Below are positions 9,013-18,408 of a stretch of DNA of 64,000 bases, in pieces (the first letter of the stretch is position 1; the number at the start of each line of letters is the position of its first letter). A program made the position numbers and the translations under genes. The notes under the pieces are model-generated. The model worked only from the letters and a program-made list of their open reading frames with translations, was not told where the DNA came from and did not search any database. Source of the stretch: Bifidobacterium pullorum subsp. gallinarum (lineage in GTDB: Bacteria; Actinomycetota; Actinomycetes; Actinomycetales; Bifidobacteriaceae). The stretch lies in contig NZ_JGYX01000003.1 in assembly GCF_000741215.1 (NCBI RefSeq), forward strand, positions 124,345-188,344. The letters run 5' to 3'.

Positions 9013-9930
9013 TCAGTCCAGCAGATCACGGATCCGATCGACCAGCGTCCCCATCCACGCCACCACATCGTCGCATCCGTCGGGCAGCTGCTCCCCCACC
9101 TCCAGCACGGGCACATCCGCGGCCCGGGCCGCGTCGGACAGCTGACCGCCAGCGGCGTCGCCATGCTGGCTGTTGACCACCAGCAACCGGGCGGCGCCTT
9201 CCGCCAGCAGGTCGGAGAACGCCTTGAGGTCGGCGGGCCCGGGCTCGCTCTCGTTCGACACCGCCTGCAGGTACCCCTGCGGCGTGACGTCCTCCATCCC
9301 CAGATCCTCGAACAGGTATGCGGCGACCGACTCGGTGGCCGCATACGGCGAGGACGCCGAAGACTCGCGGATGGCGGCGATGTCGTCGTCCAGCTGCCGC
9401 TCACGCTCCTGCCACTGGGCATTCAGCCGCCGGTAGTCGTCCACGTGTTCGGGGTCGGCGGCGACGTAGGCGTCGGTGATCGCATCGGCGGCGGCCGTTC
9501 TGGCTTGCGCGGAGAACCACAGGTGCGGGTTGCCGCCTTCCTCGACCCCCGCCAGCGCGCCGACGTCGATCGTGTCGATGCCGGCGGTCCCGGCCGCCGT
9601 GGACGCCCAGGTGTCGTATCCCGCGCCGTTGACGACGGCGATGTCCGCCGACGAGATGCCCGCGATGTCGGCGGTCGTCGGTTCGTAGTCGTGGGGATCG
9701 GCCGCGGCGTTGGCGATCGCCGACGTCACCACGACATGTTCGCCGCCGAGCGCCTGGGCCATCGTGCCCCATTGGCTGACCGACGCGGCGACGTCCAGCG
9801 TGCCGCCATCGGCGGATCGGGACGCCGGGGTGCAGGCGGTGAACGCGACGGCCGACAGTGCGGCGGCCAGCACCGCGCCGATGCGGCGGGCATGGCGGCG
9901 GAGGGTGCGGGAGTGGCGGAACGATGACAT
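9013..9930 (-). CDS. Zinc/manganese ABC transporter substrate-binding lipoprotein (ZnuA-like)
   Basis: The 305-aa protein begins with an Arg-rich n-region, a hydrophobic core (IGAVLAAALSAVAF) and a lipobox ending TAC near residue 33, so it is probably a lipoprotein. The mature part follows the cluster 9 metal-binding fold: VAASVSQWGTMAQALGG, then DPHDYEPTTADI with a metal-ligand His, then NPHLWFS with a second His. There is no long His-rich loop. ATG 9930 is preceded by AAAGGA at good spacing, while the longer frame to 9972 has none. A Zur-like box lies about 57 bp upstream and a Zur-type regulator gene is next on the same strand. No permease or ATPase is nearby, so the partner is presumably encoded elsewhere. 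Confidence 0.87.
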   Translation of the reverse strand: MSSFRHSRTLRRHARRIGAVLAAALSAVAFTACTPASRSADGGTLDVAASVSQWGTMAQALGGEHVVVTSAIANAAADPHDYEPTTADIAGISSADIAVVNGAGYDTWASTAAGTAGIDTIDVGALAGVEEGGNPHLWFSAQARTAAADAITDAYVAADPEHVDDYRRLNAQWQERERQLDDDIAAIRESSASSPYAATESVAAYLFEDLGMEDVTPQGYLQAVSNESEPGPADLKAFSDLLAEGAARLLVVNSQHGDAAGGQLSDAARAADVPVLEVGEQLPDGCDDVVAWMGTLVDRIRDLLD

Positions 9931-9986
9931 GCTGTGGTCCTTTCTGCGGTTCCTGTCTGGATTCATGCCCATACCCTATCACATAT

Positions 9987-10001
9987 TGATAATCATTTTC
10001 A
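9987..10001. promoter_or_regulatory. Zur-like operator
   Basis: TGATAATCATTTTCA is a 7-1-7 palindrome with one mismatch, and close to the Fur/Zur family consensus TGAAAATCATTTTCA. It sits 57 bp upstream of the zinc-binding lipoprotein start, where it could block RNA polymerase. A Fur-family gene lies about 260 bp away. Zinc repression of the uptake protein is the simplest reading. Confidence 0.7.
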
Positions 10002-10258
10002 ATAAGAGTGTCGCAAGACACCCCGCAGCCATCGCTTCGACCCGCACTTCATCGGAACTTCGCCGATTCGCGGCATTCCCCGCAGCCATCGGCCCATCGT
10101 CGAGCATGCGAGCCGTCATCGGCGCGGCCGCTCTCCCATGGCCGCATCAGGCCCCATCTCGACATATGCGAAACCGGCGGAACGGACGCGCAACGTCCAT
10201 CCCGCCGGCGGAGACGATCAGTTATACAGACCGGCCACATTCGGCCAGCTATACACGG

Positions 10259-10636
10259 TCAGCGGCAATCGGGGCACAGGCCGAACACCTCAAGCGTGTG
10301 CGATTCGACCGTGAACCCGTGGGCGTCGGCGATGCCGCGCAGCCACGATTCGCTGGGCGGCTCGATCTCCACGGTTCTGCCGCATCTGACGCACACCAGA
10401 TGGTGATGATGCCCGTCGTCTCCGCACAGCCGGAACAGCTGCTGGCCGTCCAGCCGGATCGTATCGGCCAGGCCAGCGTCGGCGAGCGCGTTGAGCTGCC
10501 GGTACACCGTGGCCAGCCCGATATGCGTGCCGTGCTCCTCCAGCCAGCGGTGCAGGTCCTGCGCGGAGATGAATTCGTCGTTCTCGCGCAGGGCCTCGCG
10601 GATGGCGTCCTTCTGCCGGGTCTGCCGCTGCACCAT
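10259..10636 (-). CDS. Fur family transcriptional regulator (probable Zur)
   Basis: The 125-aa protein has an N-terminal winged helix (TRQKDAIREALRENDEFISAQ through TVYRQLNALADAGL). The C-terminal dimer domain holds the regulatory site HHHHLVCVRCG and the structural zinc pairs CVRC and CPDC. Family members sense Zn, Fe or Mn. The Zur assignment rests on the neighbouring zinc-binding lipoprotein gene and its Zur-like operator. The gene starts six bases after the purK stop and has its own GAGGT site, so it may be read from the purE-purK transcript as well. Confidence 0.9.
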   Translation of the reverse strand: MVQRQTRQKDAIREALRENDEFISAQDLHRWLEEHGTHIGLATVYRQLNALADAGLADTIRLDGQQLFRLCGDDGHHHHLVCVRCGRTVEIEPPSESWLRGIADAHGFTVESHTLEVFGLCPDCR

Positions 10637-10642
10637 GACCGA

Positions 10643-11812
10643 TTACCTCAGATCATCCCAGCAGCCGGTGGATTCCAGAGCGTCCACACAGGCGGCCGTG
10701 TCATCGGTCAGCACGGTGATGTGACCCATCTTGCGGTCTTGCTTGACCTGGGCCTTGCCGTAGTCGTGCACGTTCCATTCGGGATGCCCGCCGATCAGCG
10801 CGCGGGTCGGTGCCACATGCTGGCCGAGTACGTTGACCATCACCGCCGGGCTGAGCAGCTTGGGCTGCGGCAGCGGCCAGCCGGCGATGCCGCGGATGTG
10901 CGCGTCGAACTGGTCGATCGAGCAGGCCTCGATGGTGTAATGCCCGGAGTTGTGCGGGCGCGGGGCCAGCTCGTTGACCAGCACGCGGCCGTCCCGGGTC
11001 ACGAACAGTTCGATGGCCAGCGTGCCGGCGAGCTTGAAGCCGTCGGCCAGCGTGCGGGCGAGTTCATGCGCCCTGGCGGCCACCTCGTCGGGCACCTCGG
11101 CCGGCGCGATGGTCATGTGCAGGATGTTGTTCCGGTGCACGTTGCGTACGATCGGGAAGGTGACATACCGCTCGCCGTCGCCGGAGACGAGGATCGAGGC
11201 CTCGAACGCGAAGTCCACGAAGCCTTCCAGGATCGCCGGCGGGAAGCCGTCGTCAGCCCAGACGCGTTCCAGGTCGGCGGCGGAGCGCAGCACGATCTGG
11301 CCGTGGCCGTCATAGCCACCCTCGCAGGTCTTGAGGACCGCCGGGTATCCGATCTCGTCCAATGCCGCCTGCAGGTCGGCGCGGGAGTTCACAGCCCGCC
11401 ACGGCGCGGTGGCGATGCCGTGATCGTTGATGAAGCTCTTCTCGGCGATGCGGTTCTGCGTCACGCGCAGCAGGTCCGTGCCCTGCGGCACCGCGCACTG
11501 CCCCTCGCCGGAGCCGCGCACCTCGTCGAGCGCATCGGCGTCCACGTTCTCGAACTCGTAGGTGAGCACGTCGCTCTTGGCGGCGAGTTCGCGGATGGCG
11601 GTCTTGTCGTCATACGCGGCGACGATCTGGAAATCGCCGACCTGCGCGGTCGGACAGTCCGGGGTCGGGTCGAGTACGCCGACGCGGAAGCCCATGTACT
11701 TGGCGGACAGGGCCATCATGCGGCCCAGCTGGCCGCCGCCGACGATGCCGATGGTGGCGCCGGGCATCAGACGCGTGACCGCGCCGCGGGTTTCCTCAGA
11801 CAAGCTGGGCAT
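10643..11812 (-). CDS. purK: 5-(carboxyamino)imidazole ribonucleotide synthase
   Basis: PurK makes N5-CAIR from AIR, ATP and bicarbonate. It is an ATP-grasp protein with [17 protein letters not shown] near the N-terminus, [16 protein letters not shown] for ATP binding, and [19 protein letters not shown] near the metal site. The chosen ATG at 11812 (389 aa) overlaps the end of purE by 17 bases. The open frame extends upstream into purE, but the protein family begins near the GGGQLG motif. Tight overlap indicates translational coupling with purE. Confidence 0.94.
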   Translation of the reverse strand: MPSLSEETRGAVTRLMPGATIGIVGGGQLGRMMALSAKYMGFRVGVLDPTPDCPTAQVGDFQIVAAYDDKTAIRELAAKSDVLTYEFENVDADALDEVRGSGEGQCAVPQGTDLLRVTQNRIAEKSFINDHGIATAPWRAVNSRADLQAALDEIGYPAVLKTCEGGYDGHGQIVLRSAADLERVWADDGFPPAILEGFVDFAFEASILVSGDGERYVTFPIVRNVHRNNILHMTIAPAEVPDEVAARAHELARTLADGFKLAGTLAIELFVTRDGRVLVNELAPRPHNSGHYTIEACSIDQFDAHIRGIAGWPLPQPKLLSPAVMVNVLGQHVAPTRALIGGHPEWNVHDYGKAQVKQDRKMGHITVLTDDTAACVDALESTGCWDDLR

Positions 11813-12293
11813 TGGATTCGGCCACCTTCTCCTTGAGTCCGTCACGGTACGACTGCAGCTTGCCGGCCAACTCCTCGTCGGTGGTCGACAGGATGCTCAC
11901 GGCCAGCAGACCGGCGTTGGTGGCGCCGGACTTGCCGATGGCGGTGGTGGCCACCGGGATGCCGCCGGGCATCTGCACGATCGACAGCAGGGAATCCCAG
12001 CCGGACAGGGCGTGGGACTGCACCGGCACGCCGATGACCGGCAGCGTGGTCTGCGCGGCGACCATGCCGGGCAGATGGGCGGCACCGCCGGCACCGGCGA
12101 TGATGACCTTCAGACCGTTGGCGCGGGCGTTATGCGCGAACTCGGCCATGAGCTCGGGCGTGCGATGCGCGGAGATCACCTGCTTCATGTACGGCACGCC
12201 GAACTGGTCGAGCATCGCGCACGCATGCTTCATGGTCTCCCAGTCGCTTGACGATCCCATAATGACCGCAACCTGCGGTGTCACATCTGCCAT
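11796..12293 (-). CDS. purE: N5-carboxyaminoimidazole ribonucleotide mutase
   Basis: PurE rearranges N5-CAIR to CAIR. The 165-aa protein shows the class I motifs [25 protein letters not shown] with the catalytic His, and [16 protein letters not shown]. The start follows GGAGG at normal spacing. It is the first gene of a purE-purK-fur unit on the minus strand and complements purF, purM and purD at the left of the window. Confidence 0.95.
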   Translation of the reverse strand: MADVTPQVAVIMGSSSDWETMKHACAMLDQFGVPYMKQVISAHRTPELMAEFAHNARANGLKVIIAGAGGAAHLPGMVAAQTTLPVIGVPVQSHALSGWDSLLSIVQMPGGIPVATTAIGKSGATNAGLLAVSILSTTDEELAGKLQSYRDGLKEKVAESNAQLV

Positions 12294-12393
12294 ATCAGCC
12301 TCCCGAAATCAGTGGCAAAGAATACGACCCACTCTAGCGGCGGGCGGGGTCAAGTCCGTCTTCCGACCGCCATACCCCAACATGCCCGGCTTC

Positions 12394-12495
12394 TGCGGAC
12401 TCTGATCTATCGTGACCGTGACACAAGTTCCAGAAATGGCGGAATTATGACGTTTTTGAAATTCCTCACACGGCCACAAAGTGTCAGAGTCCGTA
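12394..12495. repeat. Imperfect inverted-repeat element, copy 1
   Basis: About 100 bp bounded by CGGACTCTGA (12396-12405) and its exact complement (12484-12493). Inner segments also pair partly, including GGAATT and AATTCC. The left arm, reading GGACTCTGATCTATCGTGAC, matches arms near 31715 and 32883. It lies between the start of purE and the end of the MDR gene. Its structure suggests a non-coding miniature repeat. Confidence 0.5.
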
Positions 12496-12519
12496 GAAAC
12501 CGGGTGTGTTGATGAACGG

Positions 12520-13509
12520 TCAAACACGCAGTACCAGTTTGCCGAAGACGTCGCCGGCGGCCATGCGGGCGAAGGCAGCGGGCGCCTCGGCCATCGGGTA
12601 GGCCGCGTCGATCACCGGATGCAGGTCCGCATGCTCGACGAAGCGCAGCAGTCGGGCGAAATCCTCACGGCTGCCCATCGTGTTGCCCTGCACACGGATG
12701 TCCTGGAAGAACACGCGGGTCAGTTCGGCCCGGGCTGGTCGCCGGTGGTCGCCCCGCAGATCGCGATCGTGCCGCCGGGCCGCACCGATCTGACCGAATG
12801 GCCCCAGGTGGCCGCCCCCCACCGACTCGATGACGGCGTCGACCTTGCGCGGCAGGCGGGCCCCGGACTCGAACGCGGCGTCGGCGCCGAGCTCCATCGC
12901 CTTGGCGCGCCTGGCCTCGGAACGCGAAGTGACGAACACCTCCAGGCCGGCCGCGTGGGCCAGCTGGATCGCCGCGGTGGACACGCCGCCGCCCGCGCCT
13001 TGGACGAGGATCGTGTCGCCGGGCTTGACGTTCGCGGCCGTGAACACCAGCGAGTAGGCGGTCAGCCAGCTCGTGCCGAGCGCAGCCGCCTCATCCATCG
13101 TCAGGTTCGCGGGCTTGGCGAACACGTTCGCGCTGGGCACCGCGGTCTTCTCGGCCATCGTGCCCGGATAGTACTCGGACAGGATCGTACGGCGCTCCCC
13201 CGGCATGACGCCGTGGCCGTCATTGCCCACAACCGTGTACAGCACCACCTCGCTGCCGGCCTTGAGCCCGTGCCGGCCGGGGATGTCCTCGTCGAGGATG
13301 CCGGCGGCGTCGGTGCCGAGGATCATCGGCGTCTGGGATTCCGCCAGTCCCACGCCCTGCAGACTCCACAGGTCGTGATGGTTGACGGTCGCCGCCTTCA
13401 CGGACACCGTGGACCAGTACAGGCGCGGCTCCGGCTCCGGCATGTCGCGGACGTCCAGCACGGACAGCGGATTGTCATGGTTGATTCCTGCGGCGATTAC
13501 GGCCTTCAT
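12520..13509 (-). pseudogene. Zinc-less MDR (quinone oxidoreductase-like) dehydrogenase with two compensating frameshifts
   Basis: The open frame gives 329 aa related to medium-chain NADP-dependent reductases: an N-terminal GroES-like fold (NHHDLWSLQGV, ILGTDAAG), then the cofactor motif ILVQGAGGGVSTAAIQLA. Between about 12728 and 12818 the frame reads non-homologous residues (GGHLGPFGQIGAARRHDRDL). Shifting by one base there restores a family-like sequence (GAATWGHSVRSVRPGGTIAI). So one extra base lies in the six-C run at 12815-12820 and one base is missing near 12730. The frame stays open, but about 30 residues of the Rossmann fold are scrambled. Sequencing error is possible. GTG 13515 is too close to the ribosome site, so ATG 13509 is used. 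Confidence 0.7.
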
Positions 13510-13805
13510 CGGCACTCCTTACAACGGCGGACGGTTCCACCTGCCATTGTGCGCGAACGACGAGACCGCCAGGCCGCGGCGAACAACCGACGGACACGGC
13601 CGCAGCCCGCAGCCTGGATGGACGGCGGCAGATGTGAATCACGGCCGGGCGTCGGACCATGCGGGCACGGGGCACGCCCATGCGGCACGACACGCCAGAC
13701 ACCCCCTGATACGGAGAACTCGGGGACATTTCCGGACGCGACGCGTGTGTTCCCGCATCGTCGTCTACAATTTCGCCGGTACTCATCGGAAGAAGGAGTG
13801 TGTGC

Positions 13806-15743
13806 ATGAACGGCGAACTGTTGGGACGAATCGGATCCCCGGCCGATGTGAAAGCCCTGGATCCCGCCGAACTCCCGCAGTTGTGCGCCGACATCCGCTC
13901 CACGCTCGTCACCTACGGCAAGGCCCATGGGGGGCATATCGGGTCCAACCTGGGGGTGGTCGAGCTCACCGTGGCGCTCCACCGCGTCTTCGACTCGCCC
14001 CGCGACCGCATCGTCTTCGACGTCTCGCACCAGAGCTACGTGCACAAGATGCTCACCGGCCGCGCGCAAGCCTATCTAGATCCCGACCGGTATGACGAGG
14101 TAACCGGATTCACGAACCCCGAGGAAAGCGAACACGACCAGTTCGTGCTCGGGCACACCGGCACCTCGATCTCGCTGGCCTGCGGTCTGGCCAAGACCCG
14201 CGACATGATGGGCGACCTCAACGGCGGCAGCGGCATCGGCAATGTGATCGCCGTCATCGGCGACGGCTCGCTCAGCTCGGCCATCGCCTTCGAGGGGCTG
14301 AACAACGCCGCCGAACAGGGCGGCAACCTGATCATCATCGTCAACGACAACGAGATGTCGATCGCCGAGGACTTCGGCGGCATGTACGGACCGCTGGCCC
14401 GACTGCGCGAATCGGGCGGCACCGCCGAACCCAATCTGTTCCACGCCTTCGGGCTGGATTACCGCTATGTCGAGGACGGCAACAACGTGGCCGCGCTCGT
14501 GGAGGTGCTCGAACAGGTCAAGGACATCGACCATCCGATCGTCCTGCATGTGCACACGCTCAAGGGGCTGGGTCTGGACGCCGAGGACGCGGCGGCCGGG
14601 CTCGTCGAGGGCCGTTGCGAGGCGAACCACTGGCAGGATCCGCTGTCCGCCGCCGACCGCCTGCCCGGGGCGCGTAAATATTACGGCGAGATGGCGATGC
14701 GGGCGTTGGAGGAGCGGTTCGCCACGGAGCCGGGCCTGGTCGTCATCTCCCCCGCCACCCCCGGGTCGAACGGCATCACCCGGGCGTTCCGCGAGCGTGC
14801 CGGCGCGCACTACGTGGACACCGGCATCGCGGAGGAGCATGCGGTCGCCTTCGCCTCCGGCATCGCCAAGGCCGGCGGGCGTCCGGCGCTGGCCACGTCG
14901 GCCACGTTCTTCCAGCGCACCTACGACCAGCTGCAGCAGGAGCTGGCCCTGAACCGCACGCCGGCCACGCTGCTTGTGTTCGGCGCCGGCATCTCCGACG
15001 CCGATAACACGCATTCGGGCGCGTTCGACATCGCGATGATGTCCAACATCCCGAATCTGGTATGTCTGGCACCCACCAGCGGCGAGGAGTTCCTGCGGAT
15101 GCTCGCCTGGTCGACCAGCGCGGAGAACCACGATCCGGTCGTCATCCGCGTGCCGGGCGACATGATCCTGGACGGGGAGCGCGAAGGCCATTACCCGGCG
15201 TTCCGGGCCGACGAATGCCCCGAATCGTTCACCTTCATCGGGCAACGCAGCGACCTGCCCACGCCCCCGGCGCCGGATTGCCCGTGGAACCGGTACCGGA
15301 TCAGCCATCTGGGATCAGAGGTCGCCCTGATCGGCCTCGGCGATGCCTATCGGATCGCCGAACAGGTCGCGGCCGAGCTGACCTGGGACCCGAAGAATCC
15401 GATCGACGCCACACTCATCGACCCGCGGCGGTATGACGCGTTGGACTACCGGACGTTGGACGCGATCGCCGCCGGGCACCGCATCGTCGTCACAATCGAG
15501 GACGGTCAGCTGGACGGCGGTTGGGGCGAGAAGATCACCGCATACTACGCCTCGCTGCCGTCGCTGTCCCGGGACCGGCAGACCCACTACCGTGCGACCA
15601 TTACGCCGCAGCATGTGCTCAACTTCGGCGCGGACAAGGAGTTCACCGACCGGGTCCCCATGGAACGGCTGCACGACCGGTACGATCTGGCCCCCGGACG
15701 CATCGTGGACCGCATCCGCACCGCGCTGGCGTCAGGCCGGTGA
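13806..15743 (+). CDS. DXS-like thiamine-diphosphate enzyme
   Basis: The 645-aa protein has the transketolase/DXS layout: a TPP domain (HGGHIGSNLG near residue 40, VIGDGSLSSAIAFEGLNN near 155), a pyrimidine domain (DTGIAEEHAVAFASG near 340) and a C-terminal domain. It resembles 1-deoxyxylulose-5-phosphate synthase throughout, and conserves the active-site Glu of AEEHAV and the Arg of FFQRTYDQ. It departs at usual DXS signatures: SHQSYVHK instead of GHQAYVHK, and LVFGAGISDADNTHSG instead of the DRAGxxGxDGxTH motif. It may be a true DXS or a relative with another acyl donor or acceptor. ATG 13806 follows AAGGAG by seven bases. It ends exactly where the convergent permease gene ends. Confidence 0.72.
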   Translation: MNGELLGRIGSPADVKALDPAELPQLCADIRSTLVTYGKAHGGHIGSNLGVVELTVALHRVFDSPRDRIVFDVSHQSYVHKMLTGRAQAYLDPDRYDEVTGFTNPEESEHDQFVLGHTGTSISLACGLAKTRDMMGDLNGGSGIGNVIAVIGDGSLSSAIAFEGLNNAAEQGGNLIIIVNDNEMSIAEDFGGMYGPLARLRESGGTAEPNLFHAFGLDYRYVEDGNNVAALVEVLEQVKDIDHPIVLHVHTLKGLGLDAEDAAAGLVEGRCEANHWQDPLSAADRLPGARKYYGEMAMRALEERFATEPGLVVISPATPGSNGITRAFRERAGAHYVDTGIAEEHAVAFASGIAKAGGRPALATSATFFQRTYDQLQQELALNRTPATLLVFGAGISDADNTHSGAFDIAMMSNIPNLVCLAPTSGEEFLRMLAWSTSAENHDPVVIRVPGDMILDGEREGHYPAFRADECPESFTFIGQRSDLPTPPAPDCPWNRYRISHLGSEVALIGLGDAYRIAEQVAAELTWDPKNPIDATLIDPRRYDALDYRTLDAIAAGHRIVVTIEDGQLDGGWGEKITAYYASLPSLSRDRQTHYRATITPQHVLNFGADKEFTDRVPMERLHDRYDLAPGRIVDRIRTALASGR

Positions 15744-17183
15744 TCACGTCGCGTTCCTGATCGCGTCCAACGCGGGGATCCGCACAGCGCGGTTCGCGGG
15801 CTGGAAGCCCGACAGCAGGCCGATTGCGGTGGAGAACGCGATTGCGAACAGGTACAGCCACCACGGGATCACCGACACCCGCGTGGCCTCCCCGCCTCCG
15901 ATCACAGCCGTGACGACGCCCCGCACGTCCGCGCTCGCGAACGACACCAAGTTGATGGCCACGGACGCGATCGCGCTGATGACGCATCCGATGACGCCGC
16001 CGAGGAATCCTATGGCGCCTGCCTCACCCAGGAACATGATGCGGATGTCGCGCACGGTGCAGCCCAACGACTTCATAATGCCGATCTCGCGGGTGCGTTC
16101 GGTGACGGACATGATCATGGTGTTGGCGATGCCGATGGCCGCGACGAGCAGCGACACCGCGCCGAGTCCGCCGAGGATCAGCTGGATGGAGCGCGACTGC
16201 TCCTCCAGACTCTCGCGCATCTGGCGCACCGACGAGGTGCCGAATCCCAAAGCGCGGATCTGATCCTCCACCTCGCCCACCTGCGCCATGTCCGTGACCT
16301 TGACCAGCGCCTGGTCGTAGGCGGAGGCGCGCGCGGACGAGGGGTCGGCGTCGCGGACGAGCTGCTTCAGGTCGTCGAGCGGCAGGATCAGGCCGCTGGA
16401 CGTGGCGCCGCCCTTGTTGTAGTCCTCCTTGAGGATACCCACCGGCGTCAGCGCGGTCTCCAGCGGGGTGCCCGCCGCCCCCGCGTCTCCCGCCATCACG
16501 CCCTCGGACGACAGCAGGCCGTTGAACGAGGGACCGGCGACCAGGGTGAGCGGCGTGGTCAGCGGATCGAAGAACGGATCGGGGTCGTCGGCGGCCTCGC
16601 GGCACGTCCCGGTGGATTCGTCGAACACGCACATGCCGCCGGAGCCGCGCGAATGATGGCGCATGCTGTCCTCGCCGGCGCGGAACCGGTCCATGAAGTC
16701 GTAGGCGGTGTATTCGCCGAGCAGCACCTCGCCTGAGCGCAGCGGGGCGCGCCCTTCCAGGAGCACATATCCCATGGCGTCGAGCTGGGTGGTGTCGATG
16801 CCCATGACCTGCACGTAGTCGACCACGTAGCGGTCGCCGCCTCCCGTCTTCAACGAGGCCGTGTACGGCATCGAGGCCATCGGCGTGACGCCCGCCACCT
16901 GCGGGATCGAACGGAATTCCTCGACGGCCTTGTCGTCAAGCGCGGTCTGTTTGCCGTCGATTCCGCCGCCGGCTCCCGAACCGCCCGCATACACGGTGAT
17001 GATGCTCAGATCACCCATCGACTCCAGCATGCGCTCGTTCTGCTCGTTGATTCCGGCGCCCAGGGACACCATCAGCACGATGGAGCAGCAACCCACCACG
17101 ACGCCGAGCACAGTCAGCACGGTGCGCGACTTGCGGCGCAGAAGATTCTGCCGGCACAGCCGCAGGATGTCGGCGAACCTCAT
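15744..17183 (-). CDS. MacB/FtsX-type ABC transporter permease
   Basis: The 479-aa protein has one membrane segment near residues 20-45 (SRTVLTVLGVVVGCCSIVLMVS), a long extracytoplasmic domain (residues 50-330), and three C-terminal segments typical of FtsX-like permeases. The loop after the first of these, NTMIMSVTERTREIGIMKSLG, is the characteristic coupling motif. Such type VII systems do not move substrates through the membrane lumen but drive mechanical work or extrusion outside. Its start overlaps the stop of the upstream surface protein (ATGA). The ATPase is the first gene of the set. Confidence 0.88.
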   Translation of the reverse strand: MRFADILRLCRQNLLRRKSRTVLTVLGVVVGCCSIVLMVSLGAGINEQNERMLESMGDLSIITVYAGGSGAGGGIDGKQTALDDKAVEEFRSIPQVAGVTPMASMPYTASLKTGGGDRYVVDYVQVMGIDTTQLDAMGYVLLEGRAPLRSGEVLLGEYTAYDFMDRFRAGEDSMRHHSRGSGGMCVFDESTGTCREAADDPDPFFDPLTTPLTLVAGPSFNGLLSSEGVMAGDAGAAGTPLETALTPVGILKEDYNKGGATSSGLILPLDDLKQLVRDADPSSARASAYDQALVKVTDMAQVGEVEDQIRALGFGTSSVRQMRESLEEQSRSIQLILGGLGAVSLLVAAIGIANTMIMSVTERTREIGIMKSLGCTVRDIRIMFLGEAGAIGFLGGVIGCVISAIASVAINLVSFASADVRGVVTAVIGGGEATRVSVIPWWLYLFAIAFSTAIGLLSGFQPANRAVRIPALDAIRNAT

Positions 17184-18382
17184 CGCCGCATCCCATCGTC
17201 CCCGTCGGCGATGACCTGCGTCCGCTCGCCGTCGGCGGACGATCCGTCGCCGGGGCGGGTCCCGTCTCCGGACCGCGCCGGAAAGCCGGATGCTCCCGCG
17301 TCATCGGCTGCGACGCCATCCAGGGTGCCGGCCTCGGGATCCCCGCCATCCCAGTCGTCCCAGTCCCCGTCGTCCGTCTGGCGGGCCGCATGCCGCGCGC
17401 GACGGCGACGCGCCAGCACCACCGCCAGCGCCACGGCCGGCACGGCCAACGCCGCTCCCCCGGCGATCCACGCCCACAGCGGCACCGTCGGCTCGGGCTC
17501 AGGCTCCAGGTCCATGCCCTCGTCGGTGTCGGGGATGCTCTCGCTGACGTTGAGCGTGATCGGGAAGTCTCGGGTCTTCGCCTCGCCGTTGGGGTCCTCA
17601 TAGCTGATGCGCAGCGTCGCGTTCACCTCGCCGGCGGCCAGCGGGGTGAACGCGAAGCCGACGGCCCCGGTGCCGCCCGAGGCCACGTTGCCCAGGTACT
17701 GACTGGGCACGGCGCTTTCGATGCCCTCGCCCTCGATGCTGGCCTCGACGTTGGCGATGTCGGCCTTGCCCTTATTCACGTAGGCCATCGTCACGGTGGC
17801 TTCCTCGCCGGCGTACGTCGATTCGGGCAGCACGGGGTCGTTGATCTGGAAACGGTCGGGCTGGACCACCGGCACCGCGATCCTGATGTCGCTCGAGCCG
17901 CTGCTGCGCACGCCGGCATCCACGTATTCGTACCGGAATCCGACCGTCACGGCGTGCGCGCCGCTGGCGGCGCTGCCCAGCGCCTGCATCGGCACGCTCT
18001 GGGTGAGCGAGTACCCGGCATCGAGCCAGTCGACGTAGAACGTGTTGGTGCCGCCGGCAATCGAGAAACTGTCGCCGCCGTCGACCGTGACCACCATGTT
18101 CTGCACCGCGACGCGACCCATGTTCTGGAACGTGTAGCCCAGCGTGAAGTCGCCGCCGACCGCGGCAGGGGCGTCGCCGTAGGTGAAGTTGGTGATGATG
18201 ACGTTCGGGACGGGCCCGGCCGCCGGCGCGGCGGGGGCGGTCGTGGCGGCGTCCGCCGCCGGATCGTCGTCCGCGTGGGCAAGCGGCGCCGGCAGCAGCG
18301 CCACGGCCAGCGCGAGCGCCGCCGCGACCAGCGCGATCCATGCGACGGGCGTGGCCACGCGGCGGGATGCGGGTTGCTCCAT
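17180..18382 (-). CDS. Secreted, membrane-anchored protein with CARDB-like beta-sandwich domains
   Basis: The 400-aa protein begins with a signal peptide (VAWIALVAAALALAVALLP, then AHA). Residues about 55-290 hold two beta-rich repeats with alternating hydrophobic strands and motifs such as FTLGYTFQNMGRVAVQNMVV and VTMAYVNKGKADIANVEA, resembling CARDB/NEW3-type adhesion domains. A single C-terminal membrane helix near 305-328 is followed by an Arg-rich stop and an acidic, Gly/Asp-rich cytoplasmic tail of about 65 residues. It sits between the ATPase and permease genes of a MacB-like system and overlaps the permease start, so it may play the part of a MacA-like accessory. Its function is not recognised beyond this. 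Confidence 0.75.
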   Translation of the reverse strand: MEQPASRRVATPVAWIALVAAALALAVALLPAPLAHADDDPAADAATTAPAAPAAGPVPNVIITNFTYGDAPAAVGGDFTLGYTFQNMGRVAVQNMVVTVDGGDSFSIAGGTNTFYVDWLDAGYSLTQSVPMQALGSAASGAHAVTVGFRYEYVDAGVRSSGSSDIRIAVPVVQPDRFQINDPVLPESTYAGEEATVTMAYVNKGKADIANVEASIEGEGIESAVPSQYLGNVASGGTGAVGFAFTPLAAGEVNATLRISYEDPNGEAKTRDFPITLNVSESIPDTDEGMDLEPEPEPTVPLWAWIAGGAALAVPAVALAVVLARRRRARHAARQTDDGDWDDWDGGDPEAGTLDGVAADDAGASGFPARSGDGTRPGDGSSADGERTQVIADGDDGMRR

Positions 18383-18408
18383 GATAGTGGTCCTTCCTCG
18401 GGTCCTGT

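Noticed and set aside
15735-15750. Zero-gap convergence of the DXS-like gene and the permease gene
   Set aside because: Stops abut with no terminator visible, but this is common in compact genomes and shows nothing more.
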